A DNA stretch of 64,000 nucleotides from a bacterium (GCA_030431975.1 JAUIHP010000008.1:170318-234317); one strand, 5' to 3'. Numbered from the stretch's first letter, positions 44,679-54,405 are shown. Notes: generated by a model from the letters alone, not told the origin. A program made the numbers and translations.

Positions 44679-45271
44679 GTCTCACGGCGCTCTCCTGACT
44701 GTCCGGCCTCGTCCGCCAGAGCGCGGAAGAGCCAGGCGCGGCCAAAACGCCAATGTCTCTCGACAGTCCGGGTCGTCACCCCCATCACCTCAGCAACCTG
44801 TTCGTTGGTCAGGCCCCCGAAGAACCGCAACTCGATGACCCGTTCCTTCTCGGGATGGAGCTGCCCGAATTCCTCCATGGCCAGGCTGAGAGCCACCAGG
44901 TCGACCCGTCCGTCGTCAACGGCGACTCCCAGGGCATCCTCCAGAGGAACGTTGGCCTGCCCTCCGCCTCTCTTCTTTCGCCCGCGTCGCCGAGCGTGGT
45001 CGACAAGGATCTGCCGGATCGCGCGTGCGGCGATCGCGAAGAAGTGGGCACGATTCTGCCAGGTCTGCTGCGACTGATCGATGAGTCGCATGTAGACCTC
45101 GTGGACGAGGGCCGTCGGCTGGAGCGTGTGATCGTCCCGCTCGTTGCGCATGTAGACGCCGGCCATGCGCCGGAGTTCGTCGTACACGATCGGAAAGAGA
45201 CGATCCACTCCCGACGTACTGCCACCGGTGACCTCGGAGAGAATCTCTGTGGCTTCGACGGGATCGGACAT
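44675..45271 (-). CDS. ECF-subfamily RNA polymerase sigma factor (ECF-with-kinase type)
   Basis: A 198-residue sigma-70-like factor. Region 2 reads LFPIVYDELRRMAGVYMRNERDDHTLQPTALVHEVYMRLID, the signature of the ECF group usually found with Ser/Thr kinases (TIGR02999 type). Region 4 is LHPEKERVIELRFFGGLTNEQVAEVMGVTTRTVERHWRFGRAWL. I choose ATG 45271, since GAGG lies 9 nt upstream; an ATG at 45280 and a long frame to 45358 also exist. It shares a GTGA overlap with the kinase and no anti-sigma gene is adjacent, so the kinase probably controls its activity. Confidence 0.88.
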   Translation of the reverse strand: MSDPVEATEILSEVTGGSTSGVDRLFPIVYDELRRMAGVYMRNERDDHTLQPTALVHEVYMRLIDQSQQTWQNRAHFFAIAARAIRQILVDHARRRGRKKRGGGQANVPLEDALGVAVDDGRVDLVALSLAMEEFGQLHPEKERVIELRFFGGLTNEQVAEVMGVTTRTVERHWRFGRAWLFRALADEAGQSGERRET

Positions 45272-45384
45272 CGGGGACATCCTCGGGAAGAGTGACAGTG
45301 GCCTGGCCCCGATACCGGGACCGAAACTCAACCCGAGCATTGTACCCTTCGTGGTCATCCCGCCTCAAACGCCCCCGCCCGGCA

Positions 45385-46581
45385 CTACGGACGTGCCGTC
45401 ACCTGGATGTAGAACGCGTTGTCCGTCGTCATGAAGTTGTGGTTCCCGGGAATGAAGATCCTCGTAACCACGTCGATGGAGTTCGGCGAGACATTGGTCG
45501 TTGCCAGAATCGGATCGTTGACCGCCTGGGCCGTCACGGTTGCGCAGACTCCGTTCGAGAACGTGTTCTGCAGCCGGACTTCGTAGCGGCCCGCGGCCAA
45601 CCGAAGGATCGAATCGACACCGTAGCTGCTGAGAATGACCCCGTCTCCACGGACATGCGCCCAGGCGCAGATGACGTTGTCCCGGTGGGTGGCTCCGAAG
45701 TCCGGCGTCGCCGTCGGTCCGAGGTCTTGTCCGGCCCGGAACTCCTCGGCCTCCACGTCCCCCACGACCTCGAGCTTCGCGCCCGGAGAGATGGTCCCGA
45801 TGCCGGTGTCCCCATTCTTTTCGATCATGAGTTTCGTGTCACCGGAAGCGCCGTCGTTGTAAATGAAGTGAAGTTCCGAGTCGGATCCGAACGTATCGCG
45901 TCGCATCGACCACGAGTCTCGAGGCACACCACCGTCGTACTCGAAGAGAGCGACGGAGGAACCGTTTTCCCCAGTCCCATCGCTGTAGAGCCCGAGCGAC
46001 GCGTCCCTGGACTCGACGATGATGTCCACGTTCGCGGAGATCTCGCCGGAATCGATGCCAAGATCGCTCGTCTCGATGTGTAGCTTGCGAACCGGTTCCG
46101 TCTCTCCGATCCCAACGTTTCCGTCGTCACGGTGGACATTCGATCCGTCGATCGTCCAGTCGGTATCCCCCTCTGCATTCAACGCGACGTCGGCTACGGT
46201 CGCCCGCATGGCGTAGGGGACGCTCAGGAACTGGCGTCGCGGCGCCATCGCCGTCCCGTCGACGGAAGTTTCGATCCACCGATCCGCCGAGAAGAGCGTC
46301 TCGTCCATGGCGCGAATCTCGCCCAGAACGACGCTGAAGACACCGTCCTGGACAGTGACGGGTCCATGGTTCTCCGACCAGAGCAAGGCTCCGCCCGTTG
46401 ACGCGCTGTAGATGCGGAAAATCAGTTCCGGGGTTCCGTTGACGGGATCCCCGCCGTTGTCCCGAAGAAAACCGTTGTAGTTCATGAGATCCGGTCCGGC
46501 CGCACGGCTCTCACCGGCGAAACCCAGGCACATACAGGCAAACAGCGTAAAGACGCAGAAGCGAATGAGAAAATTCATCAT
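45385..46581 (-). CDS. Exported protein with tail-fibre-like repeats
   Basis: A 398-residue protein with a signal peptide (MMNFLIRFCVFTLFACMCLGFAGESRA, cleavage near SRA-AG). The N-terminal domain (LMNYNGFLRDNGGDPVNGTPELIFRIY ... LLWSENHGPVTVQDGVFSVVLGE) is the common exported module that precedes collar or fibre repeats. Two short repeats follow (NVGIGETEPVRKLHIE and DTGIGTISPGAKLEVVGDVEAEEF), which resemble phage tail-fibre and head-decoration segments. No enzymatic motif was found. It lies 27 bp downstream of a small exported protein with a FlgD-like tail and may be co-transcribed with it. Function unknown. Confidence 0.7.
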   Translation of the reverse strand: MMNFLIRFCVFTLFACMCLGFAGESRAAGPDLMNYNGFLRDNGGDPVNGTPELIFRIYSASTGGALLWSENHGPVTVQDGVFSVVLGEIRAMDETLFSADRWIETSVDGTAMAPRRQFLSVPYAMRATVADVALNAEGDTDWTIDGSNVHRDDGNVGIGETEPVRKLHIETSDLGIDSGEISANVDIIVESRDASLGLYSDGTGENGSSVALFEYDGGVPRDSWSMRRDTFGSDSELHFIYNDGASGDTKLMIEKNGDTGIGTISPGAKLEVVGDVEAEEFRAGQDLGPTATPDFGATHRDNVICAWAHVRGDGVILSSYGVDSILRLAAGRYEVRLQNTFSNGVCATVTAQAVNDPILATTNVSPNSIDVVTRIFIPGNHNFMTTDNAFYIQVTARP

Positions 46582-46608
46582 CTTGTTCCTTTTGTCGCTT
46601 GGATTCGC

Positions 46609-47205
46609 TTACTTGGAAAGGACCATGCGAATGGTCTTGTGGGTCGCACCCGAAGTGAGTCGGGCGAAGAAGACTCCCGTCGGAACCGGGTCACCGACGG
46701 CGTTTCGCCCGTCCCAATCGAGTTCATAGTTCCCGGCCGCGAGAGGTTCGTTCACGAGCTCCCGCACGACCCGCCCCGCAACATCGAAGATCTCCAGTCG
46801 TGTCAGGACCACGTCGGATCGAGTCGGGTTCTCGGTCGCGGCAGACGGGGACGTCGCCGTGGTGGTCAAGCTCGACCCGACCTGAAAGCGAATCCGGGTC
46901 GACGGGTAGAATGGGTTGGGAGCGTTCTGGCTGAGCGTCGCATGAATCGGCAACACGCCGTCCGGTCCCCCGACTCCGGACGGTATCGGCACCCCCGGAA
47001 ACGGGAGTTCCGTCCAAAGTTCCAGAGCACCCCCCGAAGACGCGCCGGCAAGTGGCGTACCCGCGACGGTTCGCAACGAATGACCGGAGTTCACGGCAAC
47101 TCCGCCGACCGCGCTGACTGCGTCGAGAACCAGTTCCTGAGCGGTGACTTCACCGAACCCAAGACAGAGCGTGCCCGAGACGGCCATAAGAATGGTTCGT
47201 TTCAT
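46609..47205 (-). CDS. Exported protein with FlgD-like C-terminal domain
   Basis: A 198-residue protein from the ATG at 47205 (GAGGAAGAG ribosome site). After the signal peptide (cleavage near VTA-QE) there is a short variable region, then SQNAPNPFYPSTRIRFQVG and LEIFDVAGRVVRELVNE ... YELDWDGRNAVGDPVPTGVFFARLTSG, a textbook FlgD-like Ig sorting-type domain with the NPFNPxTxI-like lead. Almost the whole mature protein is this domain. It is followed closely by the tail-fibre-like gene. It could be a small surface protein; its function is unknown. Confidence 0.75.
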   Translation of the reverse strand: MKRTILMAVSGTLCLGFGEVTAQELVLDAVSAVGGVAVNSGHSLRTVAGTPLAGASSGGALELWTELPFPGVPIPSGVGGPDGVLPIHATLSQNAPNPFYPSTRIRFQVGSSLTTTATSPSAATENPTRSDVVLTRLEIFDVAGRVVRELVNEPLAAGNYELDWDGRNAVGDPVPTGVFFARLTSGATHKTIRMVLSK

Positions 47206-47445
47206 CTCTTCCTCTGTGGATCGTATGTCGGCGGTGAGCGCGTCTCCCCGATCAGGCCGAAGGAGTCCGAATCTCACCGCATTTCACCAACAACAAAGAA
47301 GGCGAGGGTTCGGCGGCGAAACCCGACACAGTTTTTTCGAGCAAGAGAAGGCCGGCTAGGTTTGGGGGTGTGGGTGTGGGCGCAGTGCGGGTGCAGGTGG
47401 CGGGTGTGAGACAAGCTTCCGGCGTAAGATGGTCTCGGCCGGGAA
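47206..47445. other. 240-bp gap with G-rich tract
   Basis: A gap between the PGM1-like gene and the exported-protein gene. It has no supported gene. A G/T-rich tract (GGGTGTGGGTGTGGGCG... near 47365-47408) is present. Confidence 0.5.
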
Positions 47446-49026
47446 CTACTCCATCCCGCCAAAGGGAGCATCGACCCAACCGAATGCTTCCCCGCCGGAG
47501 TCTTTCCGAGCCCCCGTTTCGCGATCGAGGACTGCGACGCAACGGTCGTAGAGGGCGTCGGCTTCTTCCGGGCTGTTCCCAATGCAGGTCACGCCGAGCT
47601 TCCCGTACTGGGAAAGGCCGCCGATCATGTGGAAGACGACCCCCGTTTCCGTCGACGGACGGAACTGCAGTCGATTGGCGATGAGAATGTCCATGAGGTC
47701 ATCCGGAAGCAGTCCGCGGTAGTGGGGCGACTTCAGATTGTCGGTGGAGAAATAGAATTTCGGCTCTCCGCGAGCTGATAGGTGGAGCCCGGACTCCGCG
47801 TCCAACTCTCCACCGGTCAGAAACTGGAGCGCCATGTACGGATGGGTCGTGCCCCCCATTCGCAGGTTGATCTCGATGGCATGGATGTCGAAGTTCCCCG
47901 ACTCATCGGAGATGACCATGAAGTCGAGACCGAAGCGGCTGATGACCCCGTACTGACTGAGACACTTTGCGACGCGCCAGCCGTAGTCCTGCAGCGTCGT
48001 CCGATAGGACTGGTCCGCCGGGAACCGGCAACCGACGTAAACCTGTCCCGTCGGCCCGCCCAAGACTTGTTCGTGCGTCGAAACGAGAGTCGGTTCGCCG
48101 GTCGGAGTGATGCGCATCTGCACGCTCGGCGACTTCGTCGAGTGCCCGGAGACGAACTCCTCGACGACGCCCCCCATGCGGGAAAGCTGCGAGAGGAACT
48201 TCTTCAGGTTCTCGTCTTCGGCGGACCACTTCATCTCGGTGAGGGCCTGTCGCAGCTGGGATCGACGTCCAGACTCGTCCGACTCGCGCGTGGACGGGAA
48301 CTGGAAGAGCGCGTTCCCCTGTCCGGCGAAGCCTTCGTTCAGCTTTACGACAGCGGCACGCGGCGGAGACGGCTCTGACCAGAGATCCTCGAGCCCTTGA
48401 AGAAGTTCGTCCTCACTGTGAATGTTCTCGATCCCGCGCGGGGCCGGCACGGCGCTCTCCTTGAAGACGCCACGGGCACCGGACTTGGTTCCGTACGACA
48501 AACGGTCGGGGTGGACTCCGTTCAGCGGAATGCCCAACTCGACGGCGAGGCGCCTCTCCCGGTCTGTGGAGTTGAAGCAGGTCAGATAGGCGCGGCTGGT
48601 GTCGCCGATCGCGTGGCGAATCCGTTGCACCAGTCGCGGCCGCGCCAGGATCTTGTCCGTCAACGCCTCCGGACTTCCGTCAAAGACCGAGAACATCTGC
48701 AGACGACGTCGAGCATGGCCGCTGGGAACGCCGTAGAGAAGTTGCAGGTAGTAGTCGACGATCTCCGGATGGATCGGGTGGCTCGTGACGTAGACGAGGC
48801 GTGCAGCGGGATTGGTCAGGCGAATCAGCGTGAAGAGAAGGCGCTCTTCGTAGAACGGAACACCCTGGATCTTGGTCAGCTCCGTTTGGTCGAAGCTGAT
48901 CGACGGAACGACGACCGACGTGTGTTCCCAGGACGTTCCGCCTGAAATTTGCCTCCACAGTTCGGGAAGCTTGTCTTCCAGTGCCTCGAACTGCGCCCGA
49001 ATCCGGTCCTCGTCGACATTCACCAA
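47446..49026 (-). CDS. ATP-grasp peptide ligase, PGM1-related
   Basis: A 526-residue protein with no signal peptide. The N-terminal half (SVVVPSISFDQTELTKIQGVPFYEERLLF; RLVYVTSHPIHPEIVDYYLQLLYGVP) matches the pre-ATP-grasp region of pheganomycin ligase PGM1-related proteins. The ATP-grasp core includes AAVVKLNEGFAGQGNALFQFP, VVEEFVSGHSTKSPSVQMRI and SRFGLDFMVI ... HAIEINLRMGGTTHPYMAL, where EINLR is the metal-binding Asn motif. Such enzymes form amide bonds with ATP. The start is TTG 49026, or GTG 49023, after AAGGAGTG. It stands alone between unrelated genes, so its substrates cannot be inferred. Confidence 0.8.
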   Translation of the reverse strand: MVNVDEDRIRAQFEALEDKLPELWRQISGGTSWEHTSVVVPSISFDQTELTKIQGVPFYEERLLFTLIRLTNPAARLVYVTSHPIHPEIVDYYLQLLYGVPSGHARRRLQMFSVFDGSPEALTDKILARPRLVQRIRHAIGDTSRAYLTCFNSTDRERRLAVELGIPLNGVHPDRLSYGTKSGARGVFKESAVPAPRGIENIHSEDELLQGLEDLWSEPSPPRAAVVKLNEGFAGQGNALFQFPSTRESDESGRRSQLRQALTEMKWSAEDENLKKFLSQLSRMGGVVEEFVSGHSTKSPSVQMRITPTGEPTLVSTHEQVLGGPTGQVYVGCRFPADQSYRTTLQDYGWRVAKCLSQYGVISRFGLDFMVISDESGNFDIHAIEINLRMGGTTHPYMALQFLTGGELDAESGLHLSARGEPKFYFSTDNLKSPHYRGLLPDDLMDILIANRLQFRPSTETGVVFHMIGGLSQYGKLGVTCIGNSPEEADALYDRCVAVLDRETGARKDSGGEAFGWVDAPFGGME

Positions 49027-49211
49027 GCCGTCACTCCTTGATTGCTATCGGTGTTATGAAAGAGAGGATGTTTCTTCTCTGTTCCACGCTACCCATTCCC
49101 ATCAGCACCACAGAGGTGCGTTCCCCCAGCCCGTTGTAGTCGACCGTAACCAAGGTCCGCTGCGGTGAAGACCTTCATGAATCGATCGGTCACTTGTCCG
49201 GTTGACCTGGA

Positions 49212-50885
49212 CTATCCCTCCGCCATCGGCACGCGAACACCTTTCTCCCGCGCGCAGGCCATCGCCTCTTCGTAGCCGGCGTCGACGTGACGGATCACTC
49301 CCATTCCCGGGTCCGAGGTCAGAACTCGTTCCAGTCGCCGCGCTGCTTCGTCCGTCCCGTCGGCAACCACGACCATTCCGGCGTGGATGGAGTTTCCGAT
49401 CCCGACCCCGCCGCCGTGATGAACGGACACCCAGTGGGCGCCGGCCGCCGTGTTGACCAGCGCGTTCAGGATCGGCCAGTCCGCCACCGCGTCTGATCCG
49501 TCCTTCATCGCTTCGGTCTCGCGGAAGGGCGAGGCGACCGAACCGGAGTCGAGATGATCACGTCCAACGACGATGGGTGCGGAGATCTCGCCTTTGCGAA
49601 CCAGGTCATTGAGATGGAGCCCGAACTTGGCCCGATCCCCGTAGCCGAGCCAACAGATTCGTGACGGCAGGCCCTGCCAGGCGACCCGCTCCTGCGCCAT
49701 GGGAATCCAGCGGGCAAGCACCGGATCGTCGGGAAAGAGCTCCAGCGCGGCGCGGTCGGTTCGGTGGATGTCGGCAGGATCTCCGGACAGCGCGACCCAA
49801 CGGAACGGACCTTTGCCGCGACAGAAGAGCGGACGAATGTAAGCCGGGACGAAACCCGGATAGTCGAAGGCCCGCTCGAATCCGGCTTCCTTGGCCGCTC
49901 CGCGCAGATTGTTTCCGTAGTCGACAACGATGCGCCCCGCGTCGAGGAAGTCGACCATGGCGGCGCAGTGACGGGCCATCGAAGCCATCGAGCGCTCGAC
50001 GTAGCCTTTCGGATCCTTCTCGCGCAGCGCGAGCGCGTCTTCGAGGGAGAGACCGTGCGGGACATATCCTCCCAGTGGATCGTGGGCTGAGGTCTGATCC
50101 GTGACGAGGTCCGGAGCCGCGCCACGCTGGACCAGTTCGGGCAGAACGTCGGCAGCGTTACCGAGAAGCCCGATCGAGACGGCCTCTTTCTTCGCCACCG
50201 CCTCATCGACCCAGCGTAGTGCTTCGTCAAGCGATGCCGTCGACTTGTCGAGGTACCGGGTTTCCAGCCGTCGCTCGATGCGGTGCGGATCAACCTCGAC
50301 GCAGAGCGCGACCCCGCCCGCCATGGTCACGGCCAGCGGCTGTGCGCCTCCCATTCCACCGAGACCGGCGGTCAGAACCCAACGTCCGGCCAGGTCGCCA
50401 CCGAAGTGTTGCCGGGCGGCCTCGGCAAAGGTTTCGTGGGTCCCCTGGAGAATGCCCTGCGTGCCGATGTAGATCCAGGAACCGGCCGTCATCTGGCCGT
50501 ACATCATGAGACCCTTCGCTTCGAGTTCGCGGAAGTAGTCCCAGTTTCCCCAGCGCGGAACGAGGTTGGAGTTTGCGATGAGGACGCGCGGCGACTCCGG
50601 ATGCGTGCGGAAGACTCCGACCGGCTTTCCGGACTGGACGAGCAACGTCTCGTCCGATTTCAGAGTGGTCAATGTCCGGACGATGGCATCGAAAGCCGGC
50701 CAGCTACGAGCTGCCCGCCCCGTGCCCCCGTAGACGACGAGCTCGTCCGGGTTCTCGGCCACCTCCGGATCGAGGTTGTTCATGAGCATGCGAAGGGCAG
50801 CTTCCTGCGGCCACCCCTGGCACGTGAGATTCGTTCCTCGCGCCGCGCGGACCGGGCGGGCGCCTGTCATCGTCGCCGTGGACAT
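49212..50885 (-). CDS. hutU: Urocanate hydratase
   Basis: A 557-residue NAD-dependent enzyme converting urocanate to imidazolonepropionate, the second step of histidine catabolism and the direct supplier of HutI. Family motifs are [58 protein letters not shown], the NAD-binding [18 protein letters not shown], and [14 protein letters not shown]. The ATG at 50885 has GGAGGA upstream; an in-frame ATG at 50912 adds nine residues. It is separated from hutI and has no other hut gene beside it. Confidence 0.96.
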   Translation of the reverse strand: MSTATMTGARPVRAARGTNLTCQGWPQEAALRMLMNNLDPEVAENPDELVVYGGTGRAARSWPAFDAIVRTLTTLKSDETLLVQSGKPVGVFRTHPESPRVLIANSNLVPRWGNWDYFRELEAKGLMMYGQMTAGSWIYIGTQGILQGTHETFAEAARQHFGGDLAGRWVLTAGLGGMGGAQPLAVTMAGGVALCVEVDPHRIERRLETRYLDKSTASLDEALRWVDEAVAKKEAVSIGLLGNAADVLPELVQRGAAPDLVTDQTSAHDPLGGYVPHGLSLEDALALREKDPKGYVERSMASMARHCAAMVDFLDAGRIVVDYGNNLRGAAKEAGFERAFDYPGFVPAYIRPLFCRGKGPFRWVALSGDPADIHRTDRAALELFPDDPVLARWIPMAQERVAWQGLPSRICWLGYGDRAKFGLHLNDLVRKGEISAPIVVGRDHLDSGSVASPFRETEAMKDGSDAVADWPILNALVNTAAGAHWVSVHHGGGVGIGNSIHAGMVVVADGTDEAARRLERVLTSDPGMGVIRHVDAGYEEAMACAREKGVRVPMAEG

Positions 50886-50954
50886 GGATCCTCCATGGTT
50901 CGGTGCGATCATCGGTGCGGATCATGGTTTGCGTTCGAGAATAGCACCGAAGTC

Positions 50955-53048
50955 TTACGAAGGGTTCGCGAACCACTCCTCCCCCGACGCAGCGATCTCG
51001 TCCCAGGCCGAGGCTTCGCGAAGCGGAACTCCGACCGCCTCCGCGAACTGCGCCCCGTAGCCGCGCTGGCGGATGCGCGGGTCCGCGACGATGAAGAGAC
51101 CGCGGTCCCCCCGTCGGCGGATCAGTCGGCCGAAGCCCTGACGGAACCTCAGGATCGCCTCGGGAAGGTAATAGGTCGCGAACGGGTCTTTGCCGCCCGC
51201 CTTGATTCGTTCGACCCGCGCTTCGACCAGAGGATCGGAGGGCACGAGGAACGGCAGGCGGGTCAGCACGAGAATTTCCAGTTCCTGCCCCGGAAAGTCG
51301 ACCCCTTCCCAGAACGACGCGGCTCCCAAAAGGACGCCTTCCTTGCCGTCGATGAACTGGCTGCGGATCTGGCGCCGTCCGCCCGACAGCCCCTGGGCCA
51401 GCAGCGGAATCCCGCGGGCGGCGAGCGGCCCTTCGAGGAGCTTCGCCACCTTTCGCAGCGCATCGTGCGAGGTGAAGAGGACCAGGGTCTTCCGGCCCAG
51501 ACGGGTCACCAGCTCTTCGATTCCGGAAGCGATCGTCGGCACGAAGTCCGGGCTGTTCGGCTCGGGCGCTCCGGTGTGGACCCAGGCCTGCACCTGCTCC
51601 TTCAGTTGAAACGGGGTCGGCAAGGCCAGAGTCTCCCGAACCGCTTCGGGAATTCCGAGTTTGTCGGCCATGAGACCGAAGTCACCGAGCACCGAAAGTG
51701 TCGCGGAGGTCACGATCACCGACCGCTTCTTCTGGTAGAGGGACTCGCGAAGATAGCGGCCGCTTTCCAGCGGAGTCGTTCGCAAGGTCACGCCACCCGG
51801 CCCCGCCGGATCGATCCAGTAGACATGGTCCCGTTCGGTCGGCGCGACCAGATTCTCGAGCTGGCCCAGCGACTCGAAGGCACGCTCCAATCGGCGCCGC
51901 GCTTCGCGAAGCGCCGCCGGCTCCCGCAGTTCGCCTCCCTCGTCATCAAAGAGACTCGCCACTTCGTCGACGCGGGGTTGAAAGCGGCGAAGATGCTCGG
52001 CCCACTGACGGCAGAATTCCATGCATGCCTCGGGCAAACCTTCCGTCTGGTTGGACGACGGCCCGAAGCGGGCGCGCTCCTTTCCGCGAGGAAAAAGCCG
52101 CGAGCCGCGCACTTCGTTCCAGAAACCGCGCCCCGATTTGAGGAGCAAACCGGTCTCCCGATCCAATTCACGCAATCGCTCGAGCACAGACTTTCGGGTC
52201 TCGGCATGAGTCACGATGCGAAGGACCCGCCGCAGATCGTCGGTGACGCCCGGCTCTCCGCGGCCGCCCAGTCCCTTGAGAGACGACTCCAGGGACGCCT
52301 CCGACACCGCGTAACTCAGCGGTCCGGCCGCTGCTTCGGGAAGGTGGTGACCCTCGTCGAGAATGACCGCCTCGTAGTCCGGGACGCCACCGCCCTTCCC
52401 CAACAGGTCGAGCACGAACAAGGCGTGGTTGACGATGATGATGTGCGCATCCTTGGCCCGCTTTCTCGACCTCTTGTAGAAGCAGCCGGTCTCTGCGTTG
52501 CAGCGAGCCGAGGCACAGAAGCGCTCGTCACTGGCGATTCGGGACAGAACCGCGCGATCCCGGAAGGAAAGCTCCGGGGCCTCCGAGAAGTCTCCCGTCT
52601 CTGTGACCTCGACCCATCCGGCCAGCAGTCGAACGACCCGCTCCCCTTCCGTGGTCCCGTCGGCTTCTTCGAGAAAGCTCTCCCACCGGGCACGGCACAG
52701 ATAGTTTCCCCGTCCCTTGAGCACGACAGCCCGGATCTCCCGGTCAACCATGCGGGCGATGCGCGGGATTTCCTTTTCCAGGATCTGGTCCTGAAGAGTC
52801 TTCGTGTGGGTCGAGATGACCACCGGCTGGTCTTCACGCTGTGCGTAGAGAATGGCCGGCATCAGGTAGGAAAGCGACTTCCCGACGCCCGTGGGGGCTT
52901 CGATCAGGTTCGCTCCCCCGTATTCCAGGACGTCCCAAACCGCCGAAGCCATCTCGGCCTGCTGGGGTCGCACCTCGAAGTCCGGGGCCAGTACCCGGGA
53001 GAGTGTTCCCTGAGGTGCAAAGGCTTCTTCGATCCGGGTCCGGCTCAT
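50955..53048 (-). CDS. dinG: DinG-family ATP-dependent DNA helicase
   Basis: A 697-residue XPD-like superfamily-2 helicase (DinG/YoaA type). Walker A is LIEAPTGVGKSLSYLMPAI (near residue 48-60), the iron-sulfur cluster region has four Cys (LCRARWES; FCASARCNAETGCFYK), the DEAH box is VILDEGHHLPEAA, and the C-terminal motifs include GAASFWEGVDFPGQELEILVLTRLPF and QGFGRLIRRRGDRG. The product would unwind DNA in repair. Its ATG overlaps the stop of the DUF2304 gene (ATGA). The gene symbol could equally be yoaA. Confidence 0.92.
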   Translation of the reverse strand: MSRTRIEEAFAPQGTLSRVLAPDFEVRPQQAEMASAVWDVLEYGGANLIEAPTGVGKSLSYLMPAILYAQREDQPVVISTHTKTLQDQILEKEIPRIARMVDREIRAVVLKGRGNYLCRARWESFLEEADGTTEGERVVRLLAGWVEVTETGDFSEAPELSFRDRAVLSRIASDERFCASARCNAETGCFYKRSRKRAKDAHIIIVNHALFVLDLLGKGGGVPDYEAVILDEGHHLPEAAAGPLSYAVSEASLESSLKGLGGRGEPGVTDDLRRVLRIVTHAETRKSVLERLRELDRETGLLLKSGRGFWNEVRGSRLFPRGKERARFGPSSNQTEGLPEACMEFCRQWAEHLRRFQPRVDEVASLFDDEGGELREPAALREARRRLERAFESLGQLENLVAPTERDHVYWIDPAGPGGVTLRTTPLESGRYLRESLYQKKRSVIVTSATLSVLGDFGLMADKLGIPEAVRETLALPTPFQLKEQVQAWVHTGAPEPNSPDFVPTIASGIEELVTRLGRKTLVLFTSHDALRKVAKLLEGPLAARGIPLLAQGLSGGRRQIRSQFIDGKEGVLLGAASFWEGVDFPGQELEILVLTRLPFLVPSDPLVEARVERIKAGGKDPFATYYLPEAILRFRQGFGRLIRRRGDRGLFIVADPRIRQRGYGAQFAEAVGVPLREASAWDEIAASGEEWFANPS

Positions 53049-53569
53049 CGCTGTTCTCCATCTGAGGTGCTGTTGGGGGTGGAACGGGAGTCGGATCCGA
53101 TGCGCCCGCCCGGTCCTGAGGTACCGCTCGTTCCGGCGGGCGCGTCCGGCCTGGAACGCCCGGCGCCCGAAGTTCCGCCGGAGTCCCGGCCATCAAAGTC
53201 GCTGGGACGGTTGGGTGGCTCGGGACCATCCCTTGGTCCCATCCCGACATCGAGCAACGCTTTTTCCTGCGCGACCCGCCGCAGGCGGTCAGAGAGAGTC
53301 GAGACCCGAACCGAAAGCTGGAAGAGAATGATCAGCAGGCAGAAGGAAAGGACCAGGAAGAAGAACGCCGGCGGATAGTCGATCCCGACCCAGGCCGCCA
53401 GCCGGTCGGCACTCTTCTGAAAGACGGCCGCGGCGACGATGACCACCCCGAGACCGATCCAGAGCGCACTGTACTCGAACTGAATCCGGCTCTTGCGCTG
53501 CGACCGCAGAACAACGAGCAGCAGGATGAGACCCAGCCCGGCGACGAAGATGCGAGCCTGTGGTGTCAC
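53045..53569 (-). CDS. DUF2304-family membrane protein
   Basis: A 174-residue protein with three or so transmembrane segments (about 7-20, 34-50, 68-87) and a short coiled coil (VRVSTLSDRLRRVAQEKALLD), which is the layout of DUF2304 proteins that occur beside GT2 glycosyltransferases. The last 70 residues are Gly/Pro/Arg/Ser-rich and disordered. GTG start overlapping the GT2 stop (GTGA), and ATGA overlap with dinG, so three genes are translationally linked. Probably assists the glycosyltransferase; role not experimentally defined to my knowledge. Confidence 0.75.
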   Translation of the reverse strand: MTPQARIFVAGLGLILLLVVLRSQRKSRIQFEYSALWIGLGVVIVAAAVFQKSADRLAAWVGIDYPPAFFFLVLSFCLLIILFQLSVRVSTLSDRLRRVAQEKALLDVGMGPRDGPEPPNRPSDFDGRDSGGTSGAGRSRPDAPAGTSGTSGPGGRIGSDSRSTPNSTSDGEQR

Positions 53570-54405
53570 ACGACCTTCCTTTCCCGGCGTGAGGTCAACT
53601 CCCGACGCGAGGTCAACAGAAGCGCGATCGATACGAGCATCTTGGCGACGTAGTAGATCGGCTTCAGACCCGAGTGAATGGAGGCGCCTTCGCTTTCATA
53701 CATGTCGACCGGAATCTCGGTGACGCGGAATCCGGCCAACCCGACCCGGATCAGCACGTCCGCGTCCGGGTAGTCGGGCGGAAAGAAGTCGCCTTCGGCA
53801 TAGAAGCGCACCAATCTTGGAGAAAGCGCCTGGTACCCGGTGGTCGGATCCGTGATCCGGCGTCCCAGAACCCAGCCCGAGATCCCGCCGAACAGCTTCA
53901 TGCCCAAACGGCGGACCAGCGGTGCCCGGTAGCGGCGCGCTCCGTCGAGAAAGCGGGAGCCCAGAACGAGGTCAAACCCGTTTTCCAGTTCGGCAAGCAG
54001 CTTCCGAAGAAACTCCGGTTCGTGTTGGCCGTCCGCATCCAGTTGCAGGACAGCCCGGGCCCCACGCCGGGCCGCATACAAATAGCCCGTTTGGATCGCC
54101 GCCCCGTAGCCCAGGTTGATCGGATGGGAGGCGACCCGCACCCCGGCCGCTCGAGCGACCTCGGCCGTGCGGTCGGTCGAACCGTCGTTGATGACGAGCA
54201 CCTCGGCTTCAGGCAATGCCTGACGAACTTTCGGCAGCACGCCGGGAAGGGAGCGTTCTTCGTTCCAGGCCGGGATGATGATCACGATGGGGCCAGTGGC
54301 CGAACCGGTGGCAGGGCCGAGGGCCGGACTGGGGGCCGGATCGGTGGCAGCGCCAAGGGCCGGGCCGGTGGCCGAGTCGCGGGATGTCGAATGCTCGTTC
54401 GCCAT
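53566..54405 (-). CDS. Family 2 glycosyltransferase (polyprenyl-phosphate sugar transferase type)
   Basis: A 279-residue enzyme. After a 38-residue N-terminal stretch of Gly/Pro/Ala/Thr repeats (from GC-rich DNA repeats at 54290-54384) comes a GT-A domain: VIIIPAWNEERSLPGVLPKV, EVLVINDGSTDRT, the metal motif LQLDADGQHEPEFL, VLGSRFLDGARRY and the acceptor loop ITDPTTGYQALSP. The C-terminus has one hydrophobic segment. This is the dolichol-phosphate mannose synthase-like family that loads a sugar on a lipid carrier. The start at 54405 lacks a good ribosome site, so the repeat region may be partly untranslated. Coupled to the DUF2304 gene. Confidence 0.88.
   Translation of the reverse strand: MANEHSTSRDSATGPALGAATDPAPSPALGPATGSATGPIVIIIPAWNEERSLPGVLPKVRQALPEAEVLVINDGSTDRTAEVARAAGVRVASHPINLGYGAAIQTGYLYAARRGARAVLQLDADGQHEPEFLRKLLAELENGFDLVLGSRFLDGARRYRAPLVRRLGMKLFGGISGWVLGRRITDPTTGYQALSPRLVRFYAEGDFFPPDYPDADVLIRVGLAGFRVTEIPVDMYESEGASIHSGLKPIYYVAKMLVSIALLLTSRRELTSRRERKVV

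Noticed and set aside
50283-53378. A very long plus-strand open frame antisense to hutU and dinG
   Set aside because: It mirrors two well-supported minus-strand genes, has no family signature and an Arg/Pro/Gly-biased composition typical of GC-rich antisense frames.
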